A stretch of DNA of 64,000 nt from positions 5,591,616 to 5,655,615 of the forward strand of contig NC_135015.1 of NCBI RefSeq assembly GCF_051020955.1, written 5' to 3'. Under the pieces are notes generated by a model, which worked only from the letters and a program-made list of their open reading frames with translations, searched no databases and was not told the DNA's origin. Below are positions 49,357-61,330 of this stretch, piece by piece. Both the position numbers and the translations under genes were made by a program. Positions within the stretch are counted from its first letter, which is position 1, and each line of letters starts with the position of its first letter. The DNA comes from Megalopta genalis. Its lineage: Eukaryota > Arthropoda > Insecta > Hymenoptera > Halictidae.

Positions 49357-49935
49357 TTGGGTTGGCAACTAAGTAATTGCCGATTTGTTCAATGAAATAA
49401 AAAATTTTTTTTACTTGGAATGAAGTTTAATCTGTAATGTATTTTCCATTTTGTTCGATGACCTTTTGCCATCTCTCTGACAACTTGAAAATTCCACGCT
49501 CGTAGAAAGTCTGATCCTTTTCGGCCAAAAACTGAGTTAAGTGAGATTTTACAGCGTCATCATCATTAAAAGTTTTACCACGAAGGGAGTTGTCCAGGGA
49601 TCGAAATAAGTGGTAATCCCATGACGCGAGATCAGGGCTATATGGTGGGTGTAACATCAATTCCCAACCAATATCCATCAATTTTTGCCGAGTGGACAAA
49701 GACGTGTGCGGCCTTGCATTGTCCTGGTGGAAAATGACACCTTTACGATTGACCAATTCTGGTCGCTTTTCCTTGACCGCTGCATTCAATTTGTCCAGTT
49801 GCTAACATCCACGGATAATAAAAAAATAACATAATAATAATAATAATTTTATAATATAACATTTACGGATATCATAAAAATGGGAGTGAGAGACATCTAT
49901 AACTAAAATCGGCAATTACTTAGTTGCCAACCCAA
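49357..49935 (-). mobile_element. Internally deleted mariner element, 579 bp
   Basis: The terminal inverted repeats TTGGGTTGGCAACTAAGTAA match over about 28 bases, and TA dinucleotides flank both ends (49355-49356 and 49936-49937). Typical mariner elements are about 1.3 kb, so roughly 700 bases have been lost, including the N-terminal half of the transposase. The ends are nearly perfect, so the element may still be mobilisable by a transposase supplied elsewhere; that is inference. Confidence 0.95.
49427..49807 (-). pseudogene. mariner transposase, C-terminal fragment
   Basis: An intact frame of about 125 codons covers the C-terminal third of a mariner (DD34D) transposase, the enzyme that cuts and rejoins transposon ends at TA targets in the nucleus. 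Visible landmarks are IFHQDNARPH, with the second catalytic aspartate, and YSPDLASWDYHLF, with the third. Exactly 34 residues separate these two aspartates, as the family requires. In relatives the second motif is usually APSDYHLF, so ASWD is a local change. WQKVIEQNGKY and a stop follow near the C terminus. Upstream of the QLDKLNAAV stretch, homology stops abruptly at an AT-rich junction, so the DNA-binding helix-turn-helix region and first catalytic aspartate are missing and no active enzyme can be made. The frame itself has no stop or frameshift, so the copy is young. Confidence 0.92.
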
Positions 49936-49937
49936 TA

Positions 49938-50250
49938 GTTAATTTCAATGTTAAATCTCCACGGTTTATCACATCCAACTAAATATGACCAAAAGGGGAA
50001 GATAACAATGATTTCCATTGGATTTTTATTGGATGACGTTTGCGTACGTACCGATATGGCAGCTTCCTTAAATATTAAAATTTCTTAAACGTACAACTTT
50101 TGAATCAACGAATTCCTAACTTTAACCCTTTGCAGTCAAAGTTATTTTAATTCGAAAAATAATTATTAGTAATAAATAACAATTAAATTAATAATTAAAT
50201 AATACTTTTCTGATCTACAGTATTTCCATTTTATATGATTCAATGTCAAA
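49938..50250. other. Spacer between the inverted arms, right part
   Basis: AT-rich. TTAACCCTTTGCAGTCAAAG at about 50123 looks like one end of another TTAA MITE, but the other end is not visible before the right arm begins. Confidence 0.35.
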
Positions 50251-50516
50251 CCGCGAAATCATATTTCGAATCTGTTCCAGGCTGGGCAATCGAAACCTTT
50301 GCGTCCCCGCTTTTCAACCAGCGCACGGTAGAACGAAATGGTTCATAAATTTCTAATGCATATTAAAACTGGCGTTGTTTATTTATTCCGGACCGAGGTA
50401 TTTCTCGAATAATCGGGGATGCGTAGACATTTACTTATCGGCGGATACGCGGGATGTTCTCCGTCCGAAGATCATCGAATCGTGATGAAAATGCAATCCC
50501 AGGCTAGAAAAGGATT
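50251..50516 (-). repeat. Right arm of the 266-bp inverted duplication
   Basis: Near-exact reverse complement of 48441-48706. The arms are separated by 1544 bases. An RNA transcribed through both arms would fold into a hairpin with a stem of about 266 base pairs. Confidence 0.92.
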
Positions 50517-52945
50517 ACAATACTTGCTCATTACAATACTTGCAGTTTTAACAGTTTTTTTTAATATAACAAATCTGGCACTGTTACAATTATTTCGAAA
50601 AATAGTATAACAATTCCCAGCGGCGCCTCGGACTCGTCACTCGAGCGCAAAGGCTTAAAAATTGCATTTTTCGAGTTTCCTCGTCAAAATCTACGGAATG
50701 ACATGAAAAAACTATTAAAAATTGTTGGTTCCCTAAAGAAAAGTTTGATCATCACACCAATTGAAATACCATGAAAAAGTACCAATATGTTCCACAGCCG
50801 AGAGACTTCCTTCGAATATTATTCGACACCGGGCAGACACAGTCCGTGGAACAAACAACGCGAGGCTCAGCAATTAAAACGCCATCAGGGGGCAGCATAA
50901 TTTGCGTCCCCGATTCGTGAGCTTCTTAGGTTAGCATCGTCGGTGAACAGCAGCGCACAATCGGAGCTCCGATTAACAGCAGCCAAGGTTCGAGCATCGG
51001 GGTGCGACGGCACGCGAAAATCCTCAATTAGGCGAGACCGCGACGCCAGTTGGAAATTCGAATTTTCCTTTGAACGTAAATATCAGAAGGCAGTGGCGTA
51101 ACGGCAGTGTGTGCGACAGACACGCGCATACATGGACAACCACCTGCTCAAACTCGGTAAATGTTGGCTTTTCGGTCGGCGATGCAGATTCTCCTCGGCT
51201 TCGTGTCACTCGGTTTCCCCGGTGCCGCGTGCCGGTGCGCAGGTAACTAGGTAGAGGACAGACACGTAGGATAGAGGAAACTAATTACTGGGGTACAAAG
51301 GATACGCGGCGTCATTCTGATTGTCACCCTATCCGGAAATGTCAGGCCCCGCCGAGCCAGGCCTTCCTCTCGTTCTCTTTCTCTCTGACGTCGTTCTCCC
51401 TCCTCCAGGAATTGTAGCACACGCACTCGACGGTTCGGTTCTGCCGCGAGCATTTATTATCGCGGCCTCCGTCGGCGTCTCTATGATTAATTGTCCTTCT
51501 GCCGGGCGTTTCTTCAGGATGACTTTGCCCCGGGAGAGGCACGACATCGTCGGCTATCGATTCGAGTCGTCGACGCCACACGCGCGCGAGACCTATCGAG
51601 CCACCGAAAAACGCGTTTTCGTTTTTTCTTTTCGGCGGCGAACGAAAATTCGCTGCGGATGACGAGGGCATTAGTTACGTTTTTCGATAACGGCCCCGCG
51701 CTCGGAATAAATTACGCCGCATGAAAGCCGAGGACGTCGGGCCGGGAGCGAGCCCGACGCTGGTCCATTTTTACGGGGAATGACGCAAAGAAGTCGGCAA
51801 ATGCAACCACGGCCGTAGCGGCCCCATCCCACCCCGTGGGATCGCGTGTAACGAAGGTAACTAAGTGTTCTGTAACCTGTTATCGAAATGCTGAACCGCC
51901 AGGACCATTAACGGGGAAATAAATTTCCTTTTTACGGGAGAAAGGAAACGCTCGCCGGGCTCGGTCACTCGGCCAGAAACGTAAAACCAGACCGCCCATT
52001 GACGTGCCGGGGTGATACGGAATCTTTAACGGCGGCATAATAAAAGTTAATCGCGCCGGTAATGATTCCCCGTCTTCCAATGAGATCCCACGGTGATTCT
52101 TACACAAATTTCGAAGCTCGTTGCTGATACTTCCGCGTACTCGGATCGCTCCTATGTTTCCTGCGCCCTCGAACTTCGGTCCACGTAATTCGTAACGCTT
52201 GTAACTGGTCGACAATTTTAAATTAAACCATGGACGGCGGACGTCGTTCTTTTACCTATTTTTGGACCGATTTCTTTGATATCGCTGTCAACCCTCTCTT
52301 GTTGGATTTAATAGAAATAGATAATAATTTCAAATAGCTGCTAGAAAGTTGAAATGATGAATACGTTTATAAGTACACTGTAGACTTCCATGCGTGCAGA
52401 ATGGCCCGCTGGCGTGGCTCGAATCCGCGTCCTCTTTCGTCGTAGCCAGAATTGGGCAAATTTTATTTGAAATAATAAATGACAAATTACAATTTCGGAG
52501 GCAAATTTTATTTGTTTATTTTCAGCAGGAAAATAAGGAATCCGTGTGACAAGGTATGGGCCAATTTATGCAATTAATTTAGTGAGATTTCACGAGACGA
52601 CATCTAGTTCCGAAAATATTAAATTTCCGCCCGTACGGATAAATGTACGTGTTTAATCGAACATAACCGACGAGTTGATTTTCATCTGCAATTCTCCGTC
52701 GTGCTTTGCATAATCTAATATGCCCGATTCCCGTGCATTCATCGCACAAAAGGGAGACGTCTGCATTTGTGTACGCCGAGGCATTGAGAATCCTCGTACG
52801 AATAAATCTGCGAGACACTATAGTATCCATGACGAGCGTAATATCGTATTTTTTACTCGATATCGAATTCCAATTAACGGTACAATTTCATTTCAATTAC
52901 CTCGTGTATTTCAGTAAACGGCCGCCCCGTAGATTCCCCTCTCTT

Positions 52946-52998
<53 letters not shown>

Positions 52999-53949
52999 TC
53001 TCTCTCCTTGTTGCCGCTGTAACAGCGAGCCGCGTAATTAACGGACCCCTTAAGATCCTAACGATTATTTAATTCGTAATGTAATAATTCATGCGACGAA
53101 TATCGCGTTTGCTCAAGCTTTTGTGTCCCATTGCCGGTTTTATTATTCACCGTAAAATAAAAAGACGCGGAGGGGCGGGTGGCGAAGTCTACGTCGCCGT
53201 CGCGTCGAACGCAATTGGTATCACGATTCTTTTAGCCGGGCACCGTCGGCGCTTCGTTACATGGAACAAAAGACCCTGTCCCATCGCTATCGTCCGGCAG
53301 TGAGCTAATTATAATTTCATTTTTGTTGCACGGATATCGTTACCATCAGTCACGGCGCGCTCCTCCGGCTTCGATCCGCTGACGGCGCTTTAATACTCCG
53401 TTTCATGTTAACGAGAACATCCTTCCGCGACCGACATCCTCTTCTTTCCACGTCAGCGTATTTAGCGGCCGACTACGTTATTAACGGTGACAGTTCTCGA
53501 CAGAACTGTGTTAAGTACCAGTTTTGGATTCATCAGCGAACGTATTGCAATCATGTATATTATAGAATTCGTTTGTAATTGTACTTATATTCGTCTAGAT
53601 AAAAGTATCAAGATCAGAAATACATTCGATTCTACGGAATTATTATACTTGAGCTACAAAAGATGAAAAATATTTCTACAAAGTCCTGTTTATTTTTTGA
53701 TTTTGATTTTCATAATTACACCAGACTCTTACAGTTCTATCAGTAATTTTGATCCATGCGTTAAAGCAGGTGGAAGGGAGACAACAAGGCCTTGTTTTGA
53801 GTACAGAAATTGTAATCGGAGTTAAATACACTGTTTTATAACTGCAAAAAATCGTTTTCGAGGCAGTACCTAAATATTGAATGTCATCTTCGCTTTTCAC
53901 GTACGTATGTACTACAAAAGAATTTTAGTTCGGCACTGCTCACATAGAT
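50517..53949. other. Non-coding stretch with one microsatellite
   Basis: CpG-rich at about 51000-52200, with overlapping antisense frames and no recognisable exon. The remainder is mixed. Confidence 0.4.
52949..53007 (+). repeat. (CT)n microsatellite
   Basis: Nearly pure TC/CT dinucleotide run of about 28 units with one CCC interruption near its right end. Confidence 0.97.
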
Positions 53950-53953
53950 TTAA

Positions 53954-54170
53954 CACTAATTCTAGCGAGCCCTAAAAGTCACTGCCGTGTATTGTTTTAT
54001 GACGAGGAAAAGGCTGTATGTATTTAGATATTTCGACATTTTTATTAAAATATCTGCTTCGATTGAGAAATTTTTTCGATCATTCTCGATGAAAGAGTTT
54101 TTTCAATTTCTGCATCTTTGAAACAAGAACCGTGGAACCGGTCGTTCCGAGCGGTTCAGTAGGCTTAGTG
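53954..54170. mobile_element. piggyBac-like MITE, 217 bp
   Basis: The left end CACTAATTCTAGCGAGCC and the right end, read on the other strand as CACTAAGCCTACTGAACC, match at 13 of 18 positions. Intact TTAA flanks both sides (53950-53953 and 54171-54174). A GAACCGGTCGTTCCGAGCGGTTC hairpin-like segment lies just inside the right end. Its first six bases (CACTAA) are shared with the element at 45018. Confidence 0.7.
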
Positions 54171-54174
54171 TTAA

Positions 54175-55149
54175 GCTAACACCCATTCGACACGAAAGTT
54201 TTCCTCCGGTGGTTTCTCAACCAGATCGAAAATCAGACGACTGCAACCGCTTGGACCATTTAAGCGTGCCGTTTCTCGTTGCGAACCACTGTGAATTAAC
54301 CTAGGCGTCTTGGTTGCCAGGTCTCCTCTTTTTCTAGCCTTTTGTGTCCCCGTTCGGTTATCTCGCTCTGTATCCCCGGCCTCGTTGAACGAGCTTGAAC
54401 GTTAATGTAATACGCAAGGTCTACCGGCGTTAACTTACACACAGTGTGTCCGAGGATTACCGCGTCGTTGCTTATCTGCGCTCACCAGGTTCGTGTTGGT
54501 ATACCACGACGACGGTTTGCCTCTGGAGATATGCACGTTTCAATTTATTACTCACTGCAGACAGACTCGAATTCCCACGTATACCTTTTGCCGTCCCCTG
54601 AATATTTCAGATATCCGTCGTAACACCGCCCGCCGCTGTAAACTAGACCCGGGTAGTAGTCGGTCGCCTTTTGTCACGTAGGCGGGCATAAATCTCTCTC
54701 TCAACGGGAAACGTAAGCGCGTTGCCTTCGATATTAATGGAGAATGGCTACGTGGCGAGTTTTAAATTGTCGGCGACAGTGTAACGAGCCAGCTCCTCCG
54801 CCGAAGTCATCAGCACCCCGCTCGCCTCTTCCCCTCGCCTTTTCTATTTTCTCCTTTTTTTTGAGCGTTTTTCTTTCGGTCGACACAGGCAGATCCCGCG
54901 GGGAAAACAGCCCCGAAAGATACATGGCCTCGGACGACGATGGCGCTTCGATACCGAGACCCGAGACGGAAACGGTAACGGACGTTTTCGGTTGGCAAAC
55001 GAATCGCGCGCGTTCAGTACGCGTCCAGCGAAATCAAGCATCGGTTTTGCACTCCAGAATCCATTTCTCATTTTTCCGGCACCGAGGGCCGGGGTAATAC
55101 GACCGGCGGTTGAATTATGTAAAATCGATTGATATTTGATGCGACTGTG
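54175..55149. other. Non-coding stretch, nothing recognised
   Basis: CpG-rich mixed sequence with overlapping frames on both strands, none with a domain. Confidence 0.4.
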
Positions 55150-55505
55150 CCGCACTGATAAGTAGAATAAGGTCTGCGTATAGCCGGACGAGTGACGGGC
55201 TCTTTATTTTATCGGTTATTCAGTGGTAATTGGTGTTATTAGGTCGGTCGAGCTGAATGAACTCGTAACAGTAGAACGAACAACTTACTCAGATTAATAG
55301 AATGAGACTATTCTTAGTCAGTCAAGCAGAGCATGAGTATATTCCTAATAAGACAAATAAAACGAGTTTGCAGCTAACCAGGCAGATAGAACGACCCTGA
55401 TTTCAGTCAGATAAGTAGAATGACCTTGTTACTCGTCAAACAAGCATTATACCATATATATAGTTAGACAAGAAGAATAGATACAATACTTAGATAAAAA
55501 AGGAA
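55150..55505 (+). repeat. Degenerate ~30-bp minisatellite, locus D
   Basis: About ten units of 26-32 bases, best preserved at 55290-55500, ending in forms of AGAATGA, AAACGA, AGAACGA or AGAATA and containing TTAGTCAGTCAAGCAG, AACCAGGCAGA, TCAGTCAGATAAGTAGAATGA or GTTAGACAAGAAGAATA. Same strand and unit type as loci A-C. It ends about 20 bases before the TTAA element at 55528. Confidence 0.7.
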
Positions 55506-55527
55506 GCTAACTTGAGATTTTGCTTAA

Positions 55528-56269
55528 CACGTTTCCTGCCGCGTGGGGCGTATACGCCCCATGCTGAACTTTCCGTTCAAGCCATTTGGTATTATCATTG
55601 TAAAATGAAGAATTTTTTAAAAATTCATTATGCAGTCAATTATGGACATCTTAATACTATTGCTGATGCCCTCATTTAATCGTGGGGCGTATACGCCCCA
55701 CGCGGCGTGATGGGCAATTTTTCTTTACTGTAACTTGTATTAACTGCATTTCTCTTATTCCGATCAGTCATTTATTCGCGTGTCGTTGACACAATACTTA
55801 CTGCTTCACTGAAGCTGGGATTGATTTATAGTTCTATAGTACTGTAAAAGTTGTAACATTCTGCGATAGTTGTGTGGATAAACCACACTTATGTTTGCCA
55901 TGTTTTAACAAAGTTCATCGTAACATCCCTTTGTAATCGCATACAAACTTGAATTTAACTAAAATGTTATATTTTAAACTAATATAGGCATGATAAAAAA
56001 AATTATATGTGAGGATGCAACTCGCTTGGCATAATAATGATCAGCCAGGTATTTGTTAAAGTAATTCCTAGAAAAATAAATTTATTGGTTTGCTGTGTTA
56101 TGCATGTTAAACTATACAACCTTTCCTTGATAATTATGATTTTTGGACTATTTTAATTATTGTAAAGCATACGCCAGAAACAAAATAATACAAATGTAAA
56201 GCGTGGGGCGCATACGCCCCACGCGGCTTGAACGGAAAGTCTTCAAAAAACGGTCTGGCAGGGGACGTG
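55528..56269. mobile_element. TTAA-target element with three GC-rich palindromes, 742 bp
   Basis: Starts CACGTTTCCTGCC and ends GGCAGGGGACGTG, a 13-bp inverted repeat with two mismatches, flanked on both sides by intact TTAA (55524-55527 and 56270-56273). A second shared block, ACTTTCCGTTCAAGCC, follows inside each end in inverted orientation. TGGGGCGTATACGCCCCA occurs at 55544-55561 and, extended to a perfect 22-bp palindrome, at 55681-55702; a version with one centre change (GCGCATACGC) is at 56201-56224. The rest is AT-rich and has no transposase. The TTAA target suggests piggyBac-type mobilisation. Confidence 0.8.
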
Positions 56270-56273
56270 TTAA

Positions 56274-59035
56274 CTGTTTAAATGATCCACAAAATTTGAG
56301 AATCTGATTTTCTGTTAAACAGTTTGCTAACGTATTTTTATTGAATAAAACAAATCAAGAAATACGTAAAATAAAACAGCATGCAAAATATGTAATTTGG
56401 ACATGATTACAAATTTAATTAAACTTTGAATCGTGTCACGGGCTACTTACTTAATGATTAAATCAACAAGATAGGACATGGAATAAATCAGTATCTCCTC
56501 AAGCAAAAATAATTTGCGAATATTTCGTTAACGAAATACAATCGCTTGTATGTTTTAACTTGCAAATATTTGTTTCCCGATTATACCGTTGTAGTGACAG
56601 TTAATACAAGCTGTGTAGAAGCTGTCGCAGAAACAGTAATCAACTAAAATCTCCCCTCGATCACGCGTATGGGAAAGTTGACAGAACGAGCGGCGAGGCA
56701 AGACGGGAAATCGGGTTGACGAAACCGACGAAGGGCGATGATGGAAGGGACGGGATAGGGGGGACGCCGGCGGACAAAAGAAAGAGACAGAGCCAGAGAA
56801 TGGGACGGGGAGCGATTTCGTCGCGAGGAGTTCGATAACGAAGATGATTGGAAGCGCGATTGGTGGCAACGGTAACTGCGTTAACGGGGTAATAATAACC
56901 AATCTCGAGGCGATTTCCTCTCGGCTGGACCAATCAGAAGACGCGCCCTTATTTCCGTTCTCGGACCCTTCGCGCGCCTCGCCTCGCAAGTAATCGAATT
57001 TTTGAGCAGCTCGTTTTCAAATCTCGAAAGTCGTTTCCTCCTTGAATGGCGGGGGGGACCCTGACTGTCGCGCACCCTTCGCCCCGGTACGTGGTGCACG
57101 ACTTCAACTTCAGCTTCGAATTCAGCTGCGGCTTCAGCTTCGTTCTCCCTTGCGAAGCACGAGAAGAATTCGAGGAATCCATTCGCTCTGTGCGAGGGCA
57201 ATTTTTCCGGTCGGATCGCCGATAACGCAAAGTTTCGATGAAACTTCAGGATCGTACGGTCGAATTTCCGAAGCAGTCCGCGCCTCGGCCCGCCGGTAGC
57301 ATTATGAAAACGATCCTCCGATATTAACGTGGAAAATGGCCCCGAAAAGCCATGGTGCGCTCGTAAAATCCGTCGTATAACTGGCCGTATATGCCTCGCG
57401 TCCCGACCGGTGCCACTGTTTCGATCTTAAGAACAGAATACGCGCCTCCTTTATGTTTGCCTTGGCAATGAAAGGGATGTCTGGCCTCGTTGACTAGCTG
57501 TTTGTCCACGTCTCGTCAGCCAGTTTACACGCCGATGCTCCGAGTGTACCGTAAACCTGCTAAGGTCGCGCGGCCGTGCAAACAGTTGTAACGCGACGGC
57601 GAATACACGTTCAGTTTCGAGAGAAACCCGGGGCTCCCCCGTTTTATATCGCATCCGTTTCGTCGCGTTTCCTTCGCTTTTTGGCGCTCGACGTCCGACC
57701 GGCTTAGCTGCATCCAATAGCCCTCCACTGGTCGTTTCTTCTTCCGAGCACGCGACATTCTTGGCGGCGGAAGGGCGCACAACGATTCGGTGTCCTTTTG
57801 CTTGTCTGGCGCAACGATCGTCCTCGATGGACGGTAAATCGCAAAAGGAACCCGATTGCCTCTAAGAAAAGCGTTTATAGAGCTAAGCCAACTCGTAAAG
57901 GAGGCGTGTCTTGGCCCGGAGACAAAGCCACCAGATGTCTCTGACGGCCCCACCACTGGCCATCGATGTCTCTTCCGATTATCCCTTTATACTTACCCTC
58001 CGATCGTCCACTTTGCCTCCGCCGCGCCGTTCCCCGTCCCGTGTTTCGCCATCGCGACCCATTTTAATACGCTTCCACCTTTCACCATTACCGAAGCTGT
58101 ACCTTCGTTTCATTTTCATTTGACTTCATCCATGCCATTATTACACTTCCTATTACCGGATTAGTTAATTTAGTTTAATTTATCTATACATACGAATAAA
58201 CGCCAATTTTTACAATAACAAAACCAAAACGTAACTTATGTCGAATGACGGGGAACCAGTGGATCAGGTAAACAGTTTATAAACACGTATTTGGAATCTA
58301 GTAACATTGGCTGTAAATATGTCAATATTATCGCTATAGTTGTTAATGAATGTAAATGTCCTGTAAAACGGTTCAATCGAACTACAGCATAAAAAACATG
58401 CGCAAGTGTATGCGCAACTTTCAAACTAGTGGATTGAAAATGTTGTTCATGAAATATTGTTGTTAATCAATATATCATTAACGAACGCGCGAGTAAAATT
58501 GATATCGCGACAACCTATTTTCATTTATAATTAACAAATAAATGAGCAACGTGTCACATAATTTTGATGGTGCATCAAGCGACAAATTAGTCGTTAAACG
58601 CTCCAGACAGTTGCAAGTCCCGAAGCAGCAGCGTCCCATTAAAAAACGATGGTTTTTAATTGGCCGCTTCCTGACAGTTCAGATCGCAATTAATTCCACT
58701 TCGATTTTTCTGCCGCGACACTGGGACAATACGTGCCGGCCGCCTCGCAATTACCATCGAGCAACGCATTGTTTCGGTGAAATCCGGATTTGATCGTTGC
58801 TCGAAATTCCAAAGTCGCGGGGTTGGTTTGCGCCTGTCGCGGACGCTTGGTCTCGGTCGAATAAAACCGCTGTCGGCTTTATTAAATTGAAAACGTAAAT
58901 TACTCATAATCCCGGCGCTCGGAACGAACTGTGTTGGTGGCTCGCGGATCGGCGATCGGTAGCACGAGGCTCGAAACGAGCCTAGTTGATCGATAGCGTG
59001 TCGGTGAATTCGTTAAGCAAGGGACCAACGGGTAG

Positions 59036-59082
<47 letters not shown>

Positions 59083-61330
59083 TTAGGTAATTTCGTTGGC
59101 CAGTCATTCACCCGTCTCGTCGACGTTTCCGTCTCTCGGAGTTTTTGAAAGAAACTTCCGACGTTTCTAGCCGAAGATTCGTACGGAACGAACGAACCGG
59201 AAAGGAGATGGCGGTGGAATTGGCTAAAAGCGGACGATGGACTGTGGGAATGTAAGGGAGAAAGGAGGGTTGTTGGATTCTCGAACGGAAAAGAGCCGTA
59301 CCACGTTCCCCTGGCCTCGGCTAAGTTAGACTCTTTCCCCAGCAAGTTCGGTATAAGTTCTGGATATAAGCTCTCCGCCTTATTTTGCTCCATTTCCTGA
59401 CTCTTAATTACTTTGCTAATTCTTAACTAGGAACCTCGCCGTGGTCCCGGAGTCTGAAATAACAACTCGCATCCCTGCCCCTCCTCCTCCTCCTCTTCTG
59501 CTACCGTCCTCTCTCCTCCTTCCTTCTTTTTCCCTCTTTTCTCCTCCGCCACTGTCTTCCACTCTCCTCCTCGTCTTATCTACTTCCCTCGCAACGATCT
59601 GTTTAAACCGAGAGCAATTCTTTTTTTCGTCTTCGGTTGCACAGGCTCGTTCTGTACCTACGCCGAGCCAACAACCAATTTCGTTCACCGTTAACATAGG
59701 ATCGTTTGCTTGCAAAACGGATCCCGGTTCGAGGTCGACGGAGAATTATTTGCCGCGAAGTTGCACCCATCGCGCTCGTTCCGCTACCACGAAGTTTCTT
59801 ATTCGAGCCTGATTGCATTGTTAATGGGCTCCTGTATCGTTCGGTGCCTCTCCCCTAGCAGCCTGCCTTTGAGCTCTCGTTCGAAATTATCGTTTGCAAT
59901 TAATATTTAGATTTCACGTCCATCCGTCACTTGAACCATGTGTCTTCTCATTAAAACCACGAGATTAATTCGAGCTTAAAAATTGCACACCATTTCTCGG
60001 ATAATATTCGACGGACGGCGGTATAGGTGAAATAATTATTTTGAAATTTACGTAGTTTTTAAGAGCCCAATTTTTTTGACAATCGAGCGGCGAAACTTTC
60101 TGACAAAAACATAACTGAGCACGCTTGGGTTCACTAATAAATTTATTTAATAATTGTTTCCAATATAGTCTTTAAGGTATACCTTCTGAGCACGTTAGTT
60201 TTTCTATATACTTGAATGAAACATGTACAAAAAAATTAATTGTCAGACACTAGCTATTCAAATAACAATTTTTCAACTTTGGGTCCAAATTCACCTGCGT
60301 TCCGTCGTCCGATTGTTAATAATCTAAATAATAAATTAAATCATTCTTTCAATTCTTTTAACGCTTTTACTTTCCCGTCTTTGTGCACGTAAAGTCCACA
60401 ATCTGCTTAGTGGAAACTGTCTTTTATTTCATTTCGTACGAAGAACTCCAGAAATAAGCACACAATTAGATGAGCTTACCTAACACTCTTCACGAATTTA
60501 CTTTTACTATTTCGCTGAAGGTAAACACTTTGCACCTAGTAGCTCGACCGCGGAACTCTCGTCGACGACTAATTTTAGAACTTTTAAGAGACGGTACGTT
60601 TCCCTCTGGTGTTGTGTTATCGCGCAAAGTGCAGTTTATTGAACTATCTCCCGAATTCCATGACACGATAATTCCGGCAACATTTTAATCCAGCGCCGTA
60701 CGATCAGCATGAATCGGGAGAAGCATAAATATCCATCGGCTACGCGTGCCCGCGTATGATACACGACGCCGAATGGCCAGCCCCATATATTTGGGGTGAA
60801 TCAATGATTGCCCGCTCTGTATCAAGTATCTCAGCGGAAGATCGTCGAGTTACTTGGAGATGCAGGGATCCCGGGTAGCGCGTCATAAATCCCGCTATCG
60901 GCAGGCAGTCTCTCACCACACCCCTTTTTCTGGAACGTAGCGGGGGTTGTCCGGTCGGCCGTTGTTAAACTTGCGGCCAATAAATCAGGCGAACTCGTAT
61001 AAATTTGTTACCCACGAAAACGTACGTGGATAGCCTCTCTCCTTCGTTTCTCCTGTTCGTTCCTTCCCCACGTTTTCCGCCGTTTTCTCTCCCCCATTCT
61101 CTCCTTCCTCCATGGCCCACTCGCGCGTTTCTTCCAAACAGAGAAAACTGTGCATCGCGAACGCTCGCTTTCTTCCGCGCGGCTCTCTTTCCGCCTGGCC
61201 GGCGGCGATTCGCTTTCAACCCTATCTGCGGAAAACGCGAACGGCGAGCAGCACCGCGCCGCGTTTACGAGCGTTTTCCACGTGCATTTTTATCCGTTGC
61301 GTAAATAACTACCGCGGCCATAAAACCTGA
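56274..61330. other. Non-coding stretch with microsatellites and low complexity
   Basis: Mixed sequence, CpG-rich at about 56640-58100 and 60960-61330. CTTCAGCTTC-type hexamer repeats lie at about 57102-57146, and pyrimidine-rich DNA at 59475-59585 explains the serine/leucine-rich frame there. No recognisable exon. Confidence 0.4.
59038..59080 (+). repeat. (AG)n microsatellite
   Basis: Uninterrupted AG dinucleotide run of about 21 units. Confidence 0.97.

Noticed and set aside
52405..52440. tRNA-like GGCTCGAATCC motif
   Set aside because: No matching D-arm, anticodon arm or acceptor stem could be found around it.
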